From: Algoriphagus antarcticus
Lineage (GTDB): Bacteria; Bacteroidota; Bacteroidia; Cytophagales; Cyclobacteriaceae
DNA: 64,000 nt
Reading direction: 5' to 3'
Assembly (NCBI RefSeq): GCF_002150685.1
Contig: NZ_MSSW01000009.1
Coordinates: 62,001 to 126,000, forward strand
The position numbers were made by a program, and so were the translations under genes. This document shows, piece by piece, positions 1-9,003 of the stretch (position 1 is its first letter; the number at the start of each line of letters is the position of its first letter). A model generated the notes under the pieces. The model had not been told where the DNA came from, did no database searches, and saw nothing but the letters and a program-made list of their open reading frames with translations.

Positions 1-423
1 GGTTTGTACGGTGGAAGTTATGGTGGATTTATCACGTTGATGGCTCTTTTCAATGCCTCCAATACATTCAAGTCAGGTGCTGCTCTTCGTTCGGTAACTG
101 ACTGGGCACATTACAATCATGGCTACACAGCTAATATTCTGAACACTCCTGAAGAAGATCCGATAGCTTACCGTCGTTCTTCTCCTATTTACTTTGCCGA
201 AGGCCTGAAAGGAAACTTGCTAATGGCACATGGAATGGTCGATGTGAATGTGCACTTCCAGGATGTGGTGAGACTTTCACAGCGATTTATAGAGTTGGGA
301 AAAGACAATTGGGAAATGGCGATCTATCCTGTGGAAGATCACGGTTTCGTAGAACCAAGCTCTTGGACGGATGAATACAAGCGAATTTTGAAATTGTTCA
401 ATGCAACTTTGCTGGAAGAATAG
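1..423 (+). CDS. S9 family peptidase (prolyl oligopeptidase/DPP-IV-like), C-terminal part
   Basis: Only the last ~140 residues of an alpha/beta-hydrolase peptidase are present; the gene begins before the window. The fragment opens with GLYGGSYGG, the nucleophile elbow of S9 peptidases (catalytic Ser codon at 16-18). The catalytic Asp is expected in HGMVDVNV and the catalytic His in VEDHGF close to the end, so the triad and C-terminus look intact. By family knowledge such proteins are secreted or periplasmic serine peptidases that trim oligopeptides; the N-terminal beta-propeller cannot be seen. A rho-independent terminator lies about 110 bp downstream. The family is clear; exact specificity is unknown. 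Confidence 0.9.
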   Translation, partial: GLYGGSYGGFITLMALFNASNTFKSGAALRSVTDWAHYNHGYTANILNTPEEDPIAYRRSSPIYFAEGLKGNLLMAHGMVDVNVHFQDVVRLSQRFIELGKDNWEMAIYPVEDHGFVEPSSWTDEYKRILKLFNATLLEE

Positions 424-788
424 AAACAGGCGCAGTCGCATTCTCAGTTTTCAGTCTCAGAATACCGTAAATTCGTAATCTGAGGACTAACGAGATAGAA
501 GTCAGGCTGGAATCAAAACTTTAAATTTTTCAAAAAAAATGGCTGTTCATACGATCAGCCATTTTTTTTTGGAGTTTTTTCACCAAGGGCGACAGACGTG
601 CTCATCCTCCGTGGATTGCATGTAGGCAGCACTTATTTAGCAATAGTTAACTCCGCAGATATGGGCTATGTGTAAAGCTGAATACCTGTACAAAAAATGC
701 TGAAATCAGCTTACAGCTAAGCTGGGAGCTAATTATTACTTTCTTTTGCATTAGCAAAGATCTGATTCATGGATACTTATTTTCAGCG
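424..788. other. intergenic region between convergent genes
   Basis: Apart from a strong terminator hairpin in its first half I see no gene or recognisable RNA. No FMN riboswitch consensus is visible beside the riboflavin synthase gene, which in any case ends rather than starts here. Confidence 0.5.
532..570 (+). terminator. rho-independent terminator after the S9 peptidase
   Basis: Inverted repeat AAAAATGGCTG / CAGCCATTTTT with a ~10-nt loop, A-rich on the left and T-rich on the right, so it could work in both directions between the convergent peptidase and riboflavin synthase genes. Confidence 0.8.
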
Positions 789-1385
789 TTAAGGTAAATC
801 GTATCCTTTAGTGATTCGCTGAATGTATTTGCCCAGAATATCAAACTCCAAATTGACTAAGTCACCTGGAACAAGCTGATGAAAATTAGTATGCTCATAC
901 GTATATGGGATGATCGCAACGGAGAATCTACCTGGCCTGGAATTGAAGCAAGTTAAACTTGTACCGTTGATCGTGATCGAGCCCTTTTCTACCGTCACAT
1001 TTCCTAAGCCATGCTCAAACTCAAGATCAAAAACCCAAGAGCCTTCTTGATCAGTTATATTTTTAACCTTACCCACCTGATCCACATGTCCTTGCACGAT
1101 ATGCCCGTCAAAGCGCCCATTTGCCGGCATGCAGCGCTCCAAATTAACTTTCTTACCTACTTTCCATTGTGATAAGTTGGTTTTCTGGATTGTCTCATCG
1201 ATAGCTGTCACCCGGTAAGAATCCGGAGTAGTTTGCACCACAGTCAGACAAACGCCATCATGAGCCAAAGATTGATCAATTTTCAATTCAGAAGAGAGCG
1301 AAGATTCCAAATCAAAATGGACATTTGTACCATCATGAGTTATATTATTTACTATGCCAAAAGCTTCTATAATTCCTGTGAACAT
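789..1385 (-). CDS. ribE: riboflavin synthase, alpha subunit
   Basis: Converts two 6,7-dimethyl-8-ribityllumazine molecules to riboflavin plus the pyrimidinedione, the last step of riboflavin synthesis in the cytosol. The protein is ~198 residues, normal for the family, and has the two tandem lumazine-binding repeats: the first starts MFTGIIEAFG, the second at GHIVQGHVDQVG. Conserved SLAHDGVCLTV and GSITINGTSLT mark equivalent positions in the two halves. An in-frame upstream ATG would add seven residues (MKVKFTS), but the family starts at MFTGIIE, so I use that one. It is a lone gene; no other rib genes are adjacent. The symbol ribC is also used for this enzyme. Confidence 0.95.
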   Translation of the reverse strand: MFTGIIEAFGIVNNITHDGTNVHFDLESSLSSELKIDQSLAHDGVCLTVVQTTPDSYRVTAIDETIQKTNLSQWKVGKKVNLERCMPANGRFDGHIVQGHVDQVGKVKNITDQEGSWVFDLEFEHGLGNVTVEKGSITINGTSLTCFNSRPGRFSVAIIPYTYEHTNFHQLVPGDLVNLEFDILGKYIQRITKGYDLP

Positions 1386-1495
1386 GGAGGTGAATTTAAC
1401 TTTCAAATATTCAATGAGTAAGCAACAAATGCGCTATTCAAGTTCAAATTAAGCCAAATATTCTTTTATCTTCGACCGCAGAACCACAAAAAAAC

Positions 1496-2161
1496 ATGCC
1501 CCTACTCAAACTCGAAGACACTTATTTACATAAAGGAAAACGGAGAGCTTTAGTGACTTTGCTTCGGGAAAAAGGGATAAAAAGTGAACGTGTCCTTCAG
1601 GCTATCAATACGTTACCAAGACATTATTTCTTTGATTCAGCGTTGATTTCTCATGCTTATGAGGACAAAGCATTTCCAATTGGTGAAGGTCAGACGATTT
1701 CTCAGCCTTATACTGTTGCCTTCCAAACGGAGCTTTTGGAACTCAAAGAAGGTGATAGAGTTCTGGAAATAGGAACAGGATCTGGATACCAGGGAAGTAT
1801 CTTACATCTACTTGGAGCAGAAGTATTTACCATAGAATATCAGAAGAAACTTTTTGAGGGAACCAAGCGCTTCTTAACTCGATTAGGTATAGAAATGCAT
1901 CTCTTCTATGGAGATGGAACGGGTGGACTTCCGGCCTATGCTCCATTCGACAAAATAATTGTAACCGCTGGAGCTCCTGTGGTTCCAGAGGCTTTGATTC
2001 AACAATTGAAAATTGGCGGAATATTGGTAATCCCTGTAGGTGATAAGCGTAAACAAGCCATGTTGAAAATCACCAAAAAATCTAATACGAAGGTTGATCA
2101 AGAAGAATACGAGGGATTTGCCTTTGTGCCACTATTAGGAAAAGATGGTTGGGGAAAATGA
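1496..2161 (+). CDS. pcm: protein-L-isoaspartate O-methyltransferase
   Basis: SAM-dependent enzyme that methylates L-isoaspartyl residues in damaged proteins and starts their repair. The 221-residue protein shows the Pcm order of motifs: RHYFFDSALISHAYEDKAFP with IGEGQTISQPY near residues 45-80, the SAM-binding glycine loop VLEIGTGSGYQ near residues 88-98, and FDKIIVTAGAP followed by GGILVIPVG near the end. Length is typical. It is transcribed divergently from riboflavin synthase with ~110 bp between the starts, so regulatory signals for both should lie there; no Shine-Dalgarno is visible. Confidence 0.95.
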   Translation: MPLLKLEDTYLHKGKRRALVTLLREKGIKSERVLQAINTLPRHYFFDSALISHAYEDKAFPIGEGQTISQPYTVAFQTELLELKEGDRVLEIGTGSGYQGSILHLLGAEVFTIEYQKKLFEGTKRFLTRLGIEMHLFYGDGTGGLPAYAPFDKIIVTAGAPVVPEALIQQLKIGGILVIPVGDKRKQAMLKITKKSNTKVDQEEYEGFAFVPLLGKDGWGK

Positions 2162-2251
2162 TATGAGATTTTCTATTTGTAGAATTTGACATTATTTCGA
2201 AATAAAATTTTGATAATCCCACTCAATAATTTTTCAGCCAAATTTTATTTC

Positions 2252-2259
2252 TATTTTTG
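2252..2259 (+). promoter_or_regulatory. possible Bacteroidota -7 promoter element
   Basis: TATTTTTG matches the Bacteroidota -7 consensus TAnnTTTG exactly and lies 15 bp before the thioesterase ATG. No clear -33 TTG is found at the right distance, and the motif is common by chance in AT-rich DNA, so this is tentative. Confidence 0.25.
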
Positions 2260-2274
2260 TAGAAATTTAGATTT

Positions 2275-2793
2275 ATGAGTAGTAAAAAATTTGCAAAAGA
2301 GTCCTCAGTGATCATGACCGAAATGGTCCTACCCAATGATACCAACACCCTGAACAACCTCATGGGAGGCAAACTCATGCACTGGATGGATGTGGCAGCA
2401 GCCATAGCTGCTCAGAAGCATTCCAACAGCATTGTGGTGACTGCCTCAGCAGATAATATTTCTTTCCAGGAACCTATTGCACTTGGAAATGTGGTGACCC
2501 TGAAAGCTCAGGTAACCCGAGCATTCAATTCTTCTATGGAGGTATTCATAGAAGTGACTGCTGAAGATATTCCTGCAAATAAAAAGGTGATGACACATCG
2601 TGCATTTTTCACTTTTGTGGCTGTAGATGAGAACAATAAGCCTTCAAGAATTCCGGAATTGGTCCCAGAAACTCCTGAGGAAATCGAAAACTTTAAAGGA
2701 GCACTTAGAAGAAGACAGCTGAGATTGGTGCTTGCAAAAAGGATGAAACCGGAGGATGCTGTGGAATTGAAGTCCATTTTTAATCTTCAATGA
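2275..2793 (+). CDS. acyl-CoA thioesterase (hotdog fold, YciA/BACH type)
   Basis: 172-residue single hotdog-domain protein predicted to hydrolyse acyl-CoA thioesters in the cytosol. Key features are NTLNNLMGGKLMHWMDVAAA near residues 25-44, which contains the central hotdog helix with the catalytic Asp, and ADNISFQEPIALGNVVTLKAQV, the conserved strand region. The C-terminal ~40 residues are basic and helical (GALRRRQLRLVLAKRMKPED), as is common in YciA-like proteins. It stands alone, with a possible promoter immediately upstream. The family is secure; chain-length specificity cannot be read from sequence. Confidence 0.88.
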   Translation: MSSKKFAKESSVIMTEMVLPNDTNTLNNLMGGKLMHWMDVAAAIAAQKHSNSIVVTASADNISFQEPIALGNVVTLKAQVTRAFNSSMEVFIEVTAEDIPANKKVMTHRAFFTFVAVDENNKPSRIPELVPETPEEIENFKGALRRRQLRLVLAKRMKPEDAVELKSIFNLQ

Positions 2794-2912
2794 AGATTAA
2801 AAGTCGAAGTATAAATTAGGACTTCACCAAAGCAGATGAAAGTGATCAGTCGCAGACCTAAGTCTGGAGATCTTGTTAAACAGAATTGAAACAAGTGATT
2901 AAATTTAATTGT

Positions 2913-2945
2913 GCTCTGCGATAAACTCCACGTCCACTGTGGTCA
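2913..2945. repeat. dispersed intergenic repeat, copy 1
   Basis: GCTCTGCGATAAACTCC...CACTGTGGT belongs to a degenerate family of intergenic sequence also seen at 41896-41936 (same orientation) and 38317-38356 (opposite orientation). Shared words are CTCTGCG and ACTGTGGT. Non-coding here. Confidence 0.4.
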
Positions 2946-3030
2946 TAAATAGACATTAAAAAAGTGTGGGTGATAGAGATATTACCTCTCATTCTTTTGT
3001 GTTAAGGCGAATTTTGAGCAATTTCCCGAC

Positions 3031-3603
3031 ATGGAAAATATGAGCATTCACGAGCTCCAGTACATCATCACCGAGGAACTTTTTTTCTTTGAAAAAGAAC
3101 CTAAAGCCGATCAGGCAATACAGGACACAAATCCTTCTGTAGAGAAAGAAAAACCAAAGACTCTTCCGAAAACAATACATCTTGAAAGCGCGATACCTCC
3201 CAAAGAAGAATTAAAACCAGAACCTTTGACTGTTCGCGGTAAGTTCGAGAAGGGAATTCTGGTGCTTCATGAAGAGCAGCAATTGAGGCCAGAAGTAATG
3301 GAAATGCTCGTGAATATGATTAATGCTGTAGGGCATTCTATGAATGAGATCGGATTACTATCGTCCAGGGAACTGGAAGGTAGAACCTTAACAGAGCTTT
3401 ACGATCTGAATGCACATATTGTGCTTAAATTTGGTCGAATTAAACACCCGATCAATGCCCTTCCTGCGTCGGACTATCAGATACACACAGAAGATGAAAC
3501 AGAATATCTTTTCGCCGATGCGCTAAGTACAATTTCTGATGACAAAGTTCTCAAAGGCAAGCTTTGGAACACCCTAAAAGTACTCTTTAACATAGCTAAA
3601 TAA
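3031..3603 (+). CDS. hypothetical protein, possible DNA polymerase III psi-like fold
   Basis: 190 residues in two parts. Residues ~1-70 comprise a short helix (SIHELQYIITEELFFF) and an acidic, lysine/proline-rich linker; residues ~75-190 form a predicted alpha/beta domain (GILVLHEEQQL, MLVNMINAVGHSMNEIGLLS, IVLKFG, ADALSTISDDKVLKGKLW). The order ILV-strand, helix, 'VLKFG', 'P..DY.I', then a C-terminal helix with K.KLW..LK resembles the HolD (psi) clamp-loader subunit, where a similar lead-in helix and LW pair occur. This is pattern recognition only and I do not assert the function. It is the first gene of a tight operon: the DUF3817 gene starts 2 nt after its stop. Confidence 0.6.
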   Translation: MENMSIHELQYIITEELFFFEKEPKADQAIQDTNPSVEKEKPKTLPKTIHLESAIPPKEELKPEPLTVRGKFEKGILVLHEEQQLRPEVMEMLVNMINAVGHSMNEIGLLSSRELEGRTLTELYDLNAHIVLKFGRIKHPINALPASDYQIHTEDETEYLFADALSTISDDKVLKGKLWNTLKVLFNIAK

Positions 3604-3605
3604 TA

Positions 3606-3923
3606 ATGAGCCTTACACCTCAACAACACACCTGGGCAAAGCGGTTTCGCTGGATTTCACTTATCGAAGGCACCTCCTTCCTACTCTTAATATTGATCGC
3701 CATGCCTCTCAAATACATGTGGGACTATCCTATGGCTGTGACCTATGTAGGTTGGGCTCATGGGGTGCTTTTCGTGATCTATATCTACACTGTGTTCCCT
3801 ACTGCACATAAATTAAAATGGAATTTCAGCAGAACGTTATTTGCGCTTATAGCTTCGATATTACCATTTGGCCCCTTTATTTTTGATAGAAACTTGAAGA
3901 AAAGTCAGCACGTGGATTTGTAA
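3606..3923 (+). CDS. DUF3817 small integral membrane protein
   Basis: 105-residue inner-membrane protein. It opens with a basic amphipathic segment (WAKRFRWISLIEGTSFLLLI) carrying the RxxxxxEGxSFLLL signature of DUF3817, followed by about three hydrophobic helices and MPLKYMWDYPMAVTYVGWAHG, also typical of the family. It ends in a charged tail (DRNLKKSQHVDL). The function of DUF3817 is unknown. It sits in the middle of a three-gene operon with 2-nt gaps on both sides, so it is probably co-translated with its neighbours. Confidence 0.85.
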   Translation: MSLTPQQHTWAKRFRWISLIEGTSFLLLILIAMPLKYMWDYPMAVTYVGWAHGVLFVIYIYTVFPTAHKLKWNFSRTLFALIASILPFGPFIFDRNLKKSQHVDL

Positions 3924-3925
3924 AA

Positions 3926-4948
3926 ATGGCATTAATCAGCAAAAAAAAGCGCATTTACCCAATCAGTCAAGGGCTGAGACGCTACCTGATTAAATATTCC
4001 CGAGAAGTGGATATCCCTATTCACTATTTCGAATTGCTTCGATATTCAAGTTCTATCGCTCTTTACGATTCCAAGGACCAAGACACGCTGTGGGAGACGG
4101 TATTCTACGATCAATCCGATCGGGAGGAAATCCATCTTAATGTCAAAAAAATCTATGCTTTGCTGAAAGCCGGCGGAGATATGTCGGTGATGCAGCACCT
4201 TTACATAGATCGAATTGACCTTTGTGTATATGGAAATACACAGCCTTTTCGTGTACGAATAGTAAATAGAATCAATGATAACTTTGATTATTTCTATGTC
4301 AAAAACGCCGATGCATCGCGCGTTTATGGGTTAGAGTTTGAGCATTTGCTTTCGCCCAATAGAATCTCTTATCTGGTTCATAAAAACACGTTGATAGAAG
4401 AGCATATCGCAGGAATCCCAGGAGACAAATTCATGCGTGCACACATGCAGGATCCGCATCTGAATCCTATTCGATTGGCAAAGGAATTTGTCAAGTTTAA
4501 TGAGCGCTGCTTTGTGAGACTTCTGGGTGATATGCACTCATCGAACTTTGTGATTGACGTCACCCCAGATTTCGAGGAGACCCATTATAGAATCCGAGCG
4601 ATTGACTTTGATCAGCAATCCTATGAGGGAAAAAAATCAATTTATTTACCCCAGTATTTCAAAGAAAACAATGTTTTGATTCAGCTCGGCATGAAATACA
4701 TCACGCCCGAATCTATGGTGCAGTACCAAAAGGAAGAGCGCGCATTGATTGCCACACGATTCAAATCTTCCCGTAAAGGTATAGTTGATATTCTCCGTAC
4801 AATGGAGCAAGACACTATATCCCTTCCAGAAAATATAACGTCACTGAGAGAAGATTTAGCAAAGCATTATGGGAATGACAAGTTCCTGGAATGCAAGAAT
4901 ATGGGACAAATTATGAAAACAAGCCTTGAAGAACTTATCAAGAAATAG
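3926..4948 (+). CDS. divergent protein-kinase-like (PKL) fold protein, function unknown
   Basis: 340 residues with no family I can name, but the motif layout is kinase-like. FYVKNAD (K126) could be the nucleotide-binding lysine strand, E137/E139 in YGLEFEHLL the partner glutamate, LIEEHIAGIPG (157-165) the hinge, LLGDMHSSNFVID (199-211) the catalytic loop with D202 and N207 as in aminoglycoside phosphotransferases (HGDxHxxN), and IRAIDFDQQSYEG (224-235) the metal-binding DFD. No glycine-rich loop is obvious. The N-terminal ~100 residues have no visible motif. It is the last gene of the psi-like/DUF3817 operon. The substrate is unknown; a small-molecule kinase is as likely as a protein kinase, and a non-catalytic role is possible. 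Confidence 0.6.
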   Translation: MALISKKKRIYPISQGLRRYLIKYSREVDIPIHYFELLRYSSSIALYDSKDQDTLWETVFYDQSDREEIHLNVKKIYALLKAGGDMSVMQHLYIDRIDLCVYGNTQPFRVRIVNRINDNFDYFYVKNADASRVYGLEFEHLLSPNRISYLVHKNTLIEEHIAGIPGDKFMRAHMQDPHLNPIRLAKEFVKFNERCFVRLLGDMHSSNFVIDVTPDFEETHYRIRAIDFDQQSYEGKKSIYLPQYFKENNVLIQLGMKYITPESMVQYQKEERALIATRFKSSRKGIVDILRTMEQDTISLPENITSLREDLAKHYGNDKFLECKNMGQIMKTSLEELIKK

Positions 4949-5103
4949 ATTGGCTTAAAATTCAGAGCTGCTCCTATAATTTTACCATTTCTACACTAAA
5001 AGGAGCTTTTACTTTTCCTCCTGTATTATTCCCAAAAATCTATTATCTTCTGGCTTAAGAGATTTTTCTATAGATTTCATTTAGCCACTAATACTTACAG
5101 TCC

Positions 5104-7878
5104 ATGCAAAAAATATTTTTAGCGAGTCTCATCTATGGAGCTTTCGTTTGTTCTCCAGTCTATTCTCAATCACTGGATCAGGAATACAACACAAAAATCC
5201 AAGAGTTTACTACTGATAAGCGCTTTTTGCCCAGCTCGGTATTAGGAATCATCAAGCACCCAGACATCCCTTCTCCACTGGAGCACTTCGGGACTATTAT
5301 TGGCTCACCGGGTGAAATGCATACTACTGAGGAAATATATGCCTATTACCAGCTTCTGGCCGACAAGTCAAGTCATCTTCAAATTAAACAAGTAGAAACT
5401 TCCGAAGAAGGCAGAGCTATATATTTGGTAACTATAGGCGGAGATGATAGTATGAATCGGCTTGATCACTATAAAGCTCAAATGGGTAAACTTTCAGATC
5501 CTCGAATCATCAATGAAAATCAAGCAGATGCCGTCATTGAGGACTCAAAACCAGTATATTATCTAAATGGTGGAATGCACTCTACCGAGATGGGTTCTCC
5601 AGAAATGCTCATGGAACTTGCCTATCGCATGATCACCAGTGATGAAAAAGCCATTAAAGACATCCGTGACAACTTGATCCTTTTGATCAATCCTGTTTCT
5701 GAACCTGATGGAAGAGACAAACAAGTTGATTGGTATTATCGCTATACCAAAGCAAGAACGGATTGGGACGATGGCTTCCCAAGGTCAACTCCTTATTGGG
5801 GAAAGTACGTTTTCCATGATAATAATCGGGATGGCCTGCAGGTTTCTCAAGGAATCACAAAAGGGATTTTCAAAATTTTCTTTGAGTGGCATCCTCTTGT
5901 GATGTTAGACCTACACGAATCAGTTCCATTCCTTTACATTTCCACTGGAACAGGCCCATACAATGAGCAAGTGGATCCCATTACCATAGGAGAATGGCAA
6001 GTCATGGCAAATTCGGACATAGCAAGCCTGGCTGCTCAAGGAATGCCCGGAACCTTTACTTGGGCTTTTTATGATGGCTGGTGGCCAGGGTATGGAGTCT
6101 GGGTGGCAAACAACCATAATTCCAATGGACGATTTTATGAGACTTTCGGAAATGCAGGGGCCAACACCTACATGCGGGATCTTTCCGATCAAAAATATGC
6201 AGGAGATCCAGCCACATCCAGAGAATGGTATCGCCCGGATCCCCCAACACAAAAGGTATATTGGTCTGCTAGAAATAACATTAACTACATGGAAGCGGGC
6301 GTATTGGCTTCCTTGACTTATGCTGCTCATAATGGAAAGACACTTCTCAAAAACTTCTATCAAAAAGGTGTAAACTCACTTGAGAAAGGCCGCAATGAAA
6401 CTCCAAAGGCTTTTGTAATTCCCAAGGCTCAAAAAGACCCAGCCATGGCTGCCTACTTGGTTAATCAATTAAGAGCACAGAAAATTGAAATTCATAAAGC
6501 TACCTCTGGAGAAAAAGAAGGAGACTATGTCATCCTTTTGGATCAGCCCTATAGAAATCTTGCAGTCAATCTATTGACTGAGCAGAACTATCCTAAAGAA
6601 GCCAAATTCCCTCCCTATGATGACATCGCTTGGACTTTGGGCTATTTGTACGGTGTGGATGTTGAGAAAAAAGATTCTGTGGGTATTGATTCCGACGATT
6701 TAAAATTGCTGCATGAAGATGTAATCTATAAAGGAGAGATCTCTGGTAATGGCACCACCTATTTTCTATCTTACAATGCCCAGAACACGGTTTTACCAGC
6801 ATTATATTGGCTTAAGAAAAACCACCAAAACACTAAGATTTCTACATTGAAAGAGAGTTTTATACTTGAATCAGACACACTTGGAATCGGTTCACTGGTA
6901 TTCAATAATATCTCAAAGAACGAAGCGGATCATATTGCAGAAAACTATGGGCTTGACCTAATAAGAGGAAGTAAACAGCCGGAATCTAATCAAGTTCAAC
7001 CGATTACCTTGCCTAGAGTTGCGATCTACCATACTTGGTTCAATACGCAGGATGAAGGCTGGTCTCGGTATACGTTCGAGCAGAGGGGGATTCCATATAC
7101 CTCTATTGATAAGGATGATTTAAAATCAGGAAATCTTCGTAGCAAATACGATGTGATTTTGGTTCCAAGAGCTAGAGGCAGTGCTTCGGATTTTATACAT
7201 GGAATTGACCCGAAGTTTGGACCTATGCCCTTCACCAAAACTGACGATTTCCCCTCCCATGGATTCCCTGATTTTACGCCTGACATGACAGGTGGACCAG
7301 GGTTTATGGGAATAGATAATTTAAAGAATTTTGCTGAAGCCGGTGGAGTAATCATCACTTTGGATAATTCCACTGCTATGGTTGCCGAAACGGGCATTAC
7401 CAGAGACCTTCAATCCTATTCCCCTTCAGGTTTATTTCATCCAGGATCTGTTGTGACGGTAAAGGCTAAAAAGGGAAGTAGCCCCATTCTATACGGCTAT
7501 CCTGAAACTTTCTCTATTTTCAGAGGAAATGGTCCGCTTTATCAAGTTGACCTGAAGGAAAGAGATATGATCCTTCTTCAATATGGTACGAAGCCTTTAG
7601 AAGATGAGATCGAATATACTGGACCAATCATGGGTAAGCCAGATCAGCCAATTATGGAAAAAAAGATCGAAGAAAATGAAAAAGTAGCTCCTTATGTAAG
7701 ATCAGGAATGGTGAGAAACGAGCAGACAATCATAGGTCAGGGAACAATTTTTAATGTTCCAGTTGGAAAAGGGCGAGTCTTGGCTTTCACTTTTGATCCC
7801 CTCCATCGCTTTATGAATCACCATGACGCACCACTTGTTTGGAATGCTTTGATCAATTGGGATCACTTGGGTGACTAA
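5104..7878 (+). CDS. secreted M14-family zinc carboxypeptidase, large
   Basis: 924 residues with a Sec signal peptide (cleavage likely after ~residue 21, VYSQ). The M14 domain spans roughly residues 70-430. NGGMHSTEMGSPE supplies the HxxE zinc ligands H159 and E162, VMLDLHES the third ligand H271, and EPDGRD a conserved arginine; RFYETFGNAG is a candidate for the catalytic glutamate region. The C-terminal ~250 residues (from about LPRVAIYHTWF) resemble a glutamine-amidotransferase-like domain often attached to large bacterial M14 proteins. Predicted role: extracellular peptide degradation. It is a single gene ended by a strong bidirectional terminator shared with rmlA. Confidence 0.9.
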   Translation: MQKIFLASLIYGAFVCSPVYSQSLDQEYNTKIQEFTTDKRFLPSSVLGIIKHPDIPSPLEHFGTIIGSPGEMHTTEEIYAYYQLLADKSSHLQIKQVETSEEGRAIYLVTIGGDDSMNRLDHYKAQMGKLSDPRIINENQADAVIEDSKPVYYLNGGMHSTEMGSPEMLMELAYRMITSDEKAIKDIRDNLILLINPVSEPDGRDKQVDWYYRYTKARTDWDDGFPRSTPYWGKYVFHDNNRDGLQVSQGITKGIFKIFFEWHPLVMLDLHESVPFLYISTGTGPYNEQVDPITIGEWQVMANSDIASLAAQGMPGTFTWAFYDGWWPGYGVWVANNHNSNGRFYETFGNAGANTYMRDLSDQKYAGDPATSREWYRPDPPTQKVYWSARNNINYMEAGVLASLTYAAHNGKTLLKNFYQKGVNSLEKGRNETPKAFVIPKAQKDPAMAAYLVNQLRAQKIEIHKATSGEKEGDYVILLDQPYRNLAVNLLTEQNYPKEAKFPPYDDIAWTLGYLYGVDVEKKDSVGIDSDDLKLLHEDVIYKGEISGNGTTYFLSYNAQNTVLPALYWLKKNHQNTKISTLKESFILESDTLGIGSLVFNNISKNEADHIAENYGLDLIRGSKQPESNQVQPITLPRVAIYHTWFNTQDEGWSRYTFEQRGIPYTSIDKDDLKSGNLRSKYDVILVPRARGSASDFIHGIDPKFGPMPFTKTDDFPSHGFPDFTPDMTGGPGFMGIDNLKNFAEAGGVIITLDNSTAMVAETGITRDLQSYSPSGLFHPGSVVTVKAKKGSSPILYGYPETFSIFRGNGPLYQVDLKERDMILLQYGTKPLEDEIEYTGPIMGKPDQPIMEKKIEENEKVAPYVRSGMVRNEQTIIGQGTIFNVPVGKGRVLAFTFDPLHRFMNHHDAPLVWNALINWDHLGD

Positions 7879-7883
7879 ATCAC

Positions 7884-7930
7884 AAAAATAAAAAGGGAAT
7901 GATCTTGAGGATCATTCCCTTTTTATTTTT
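7884..7930. terminator. bidirectional terminator between convergent genes
   Basis: Perfect 21-bp inverted repeat (AAAAATAAAAAGGGAATGATC and its complement) around a 5-nt loop, with A tracts on one side and T tracts on the other. It can end both the M14 peptidase transcript and the rmlA transcript. Confidence 0.9.
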
Positions 7931-7943
7931 CTTCCTCCTACAC

Positions 7944-8804
7944 TTACTTTATCAATCTTCTCAGGTAACCTCCGTAGCCACTTTTTCCTAGTTTATCGGC
8001 AGCTTGTAGCAACTTTTCCTCATCTATAAAACCAGCTCTGTAGGCTATTTCTTCAATACACCCTATTTTCAATCCCTGCCGCTCTTCGATTACCTCCACA
8101 AACTGCGCTGCTTGCAAAAGTGATTGATGCGTACCAGTATCCAGCCATGCAGTGCCTCTGTTAAGTATTGCAACTTGCAATTCACCCAACTTCAAATATT
8201 CGTTATTGATGTCCGTGATTTCTAACTCGCCACGTGGACTTGGCTTGATTTTCTTAGCAATTTCAACCACTCTGTTATCGTAAAAGTAAAGTCCCGGCAC
8301 AGCATAATTTGATTTTGGATTAGTGGGCTTTTCCTCTATACTAATTGCTTTCATATTTTCATCAAATTCCACCACACCGTATCGCTCAGGATCTTTTACA
8401 TGATAGGCAAATACCACTCCGCCGTCAGTTTCCGTGTAGGCTTGTAGGGTCTTATGCAATCCCGATCCATAGAAAATATTATCTCCAAGAATAAGAGCAA
8501 CCTTATCATTTCCGATAAATTTCTCACCAATAAGGAATGCTTGAGCCAGACCATCAGGACTCGGCTGCACGGCAAATTCAAAAGAACATCCAACCTGAGA
8601 CCCATCGCCTAAAAGTCGCTGAAAAGCCTCGCTGTCTTCTGGTGTGGTAATGATCAAAACTTCAGTGATCCCTGCCATCATCAATACTGAAAGCGGATAA
8701 TAGATCATCGGCTTATCATAAACTGGCATTAGCTGCTTACTTACGGAAATAGTCAAAGGATACAGACGCGTGCCGGCTCCACCGGCCAAAATAATTCCCT
8801 TCAT
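7944..8804 (-). CDS. rfbA: glucose-1-phosphate thymidylyltransferase
   Basis: Makes dTDP-glucose from glucose-1-phosphate and dTTP, the first step of dTDP-L-rhamnose synthesis. 286 residues, the normal length. It starts [18 protein letters not shown], the nucleotidyltransferase signature (GGxGTRL), followed by [28 protein letters not shown] and [10 protein letters not shown] are typical of RmlA. The gene stands alone: rmlB, C and D are not adjacent. It diverges from a glycosyltransferase gene with ~200 bp between starts, which may hint at a shared role in surface glycans. Confidence 0.95.
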   Translation of the reverse strand: MKGIILAGGAGTRLYPLTISVSKQLMPVYDKPMIYYPLSVLMMAGITEVLIITTPEDSEAFQRLLGDGSQVGCSFEFAVQPSPDGLAQAFLIGEKFIGNDKVALILGDNIFYGSGLHKTLQAYTETDGGVVFAYHVKDPERYGVVEFDENMKAISIEEKPTNPKSNYAVPGLYFYDNRVVEIAKKIKPSPRGELEITDINNEYLKLGELQVAILNRGTAWLDTGTHQSLLQAAQFVEVIEERQGLKIGCIEEIAYRAGFIDEEKLLQAADKLGKSGYGGYLRRLIK

Positions 8805-9003
8805 ATTGTTAAAGTCTAATAAGTTTAAATTCTATAACCTCTCAATTCGATGCCAAAAACAAATCCAAATTACAAAGTCTATCAAGTATTTCTCGATTAC
8901 ACAGATTGTTATAATTGACAAAAGCCGGCGTCAGAAAAATTGAAAATTAGAGTTAGATTAAGGGTTAAAGCTACAGAAAGAGCAAATATTAAAAAAATAA
9001 GAT

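Noticed and set aside
424..788. FMN riboswitch next to riboflavin synthase
   Set aside because: The region lies at the 3' end of the gene and lacks the conserved RFN core.
5920..6363. Antisense open frame inside the M14 peptidase gene
   Set aside because: Opposite strand of a well-conserved catalytic region with no protein family resemblance; a shadow of codon composition.
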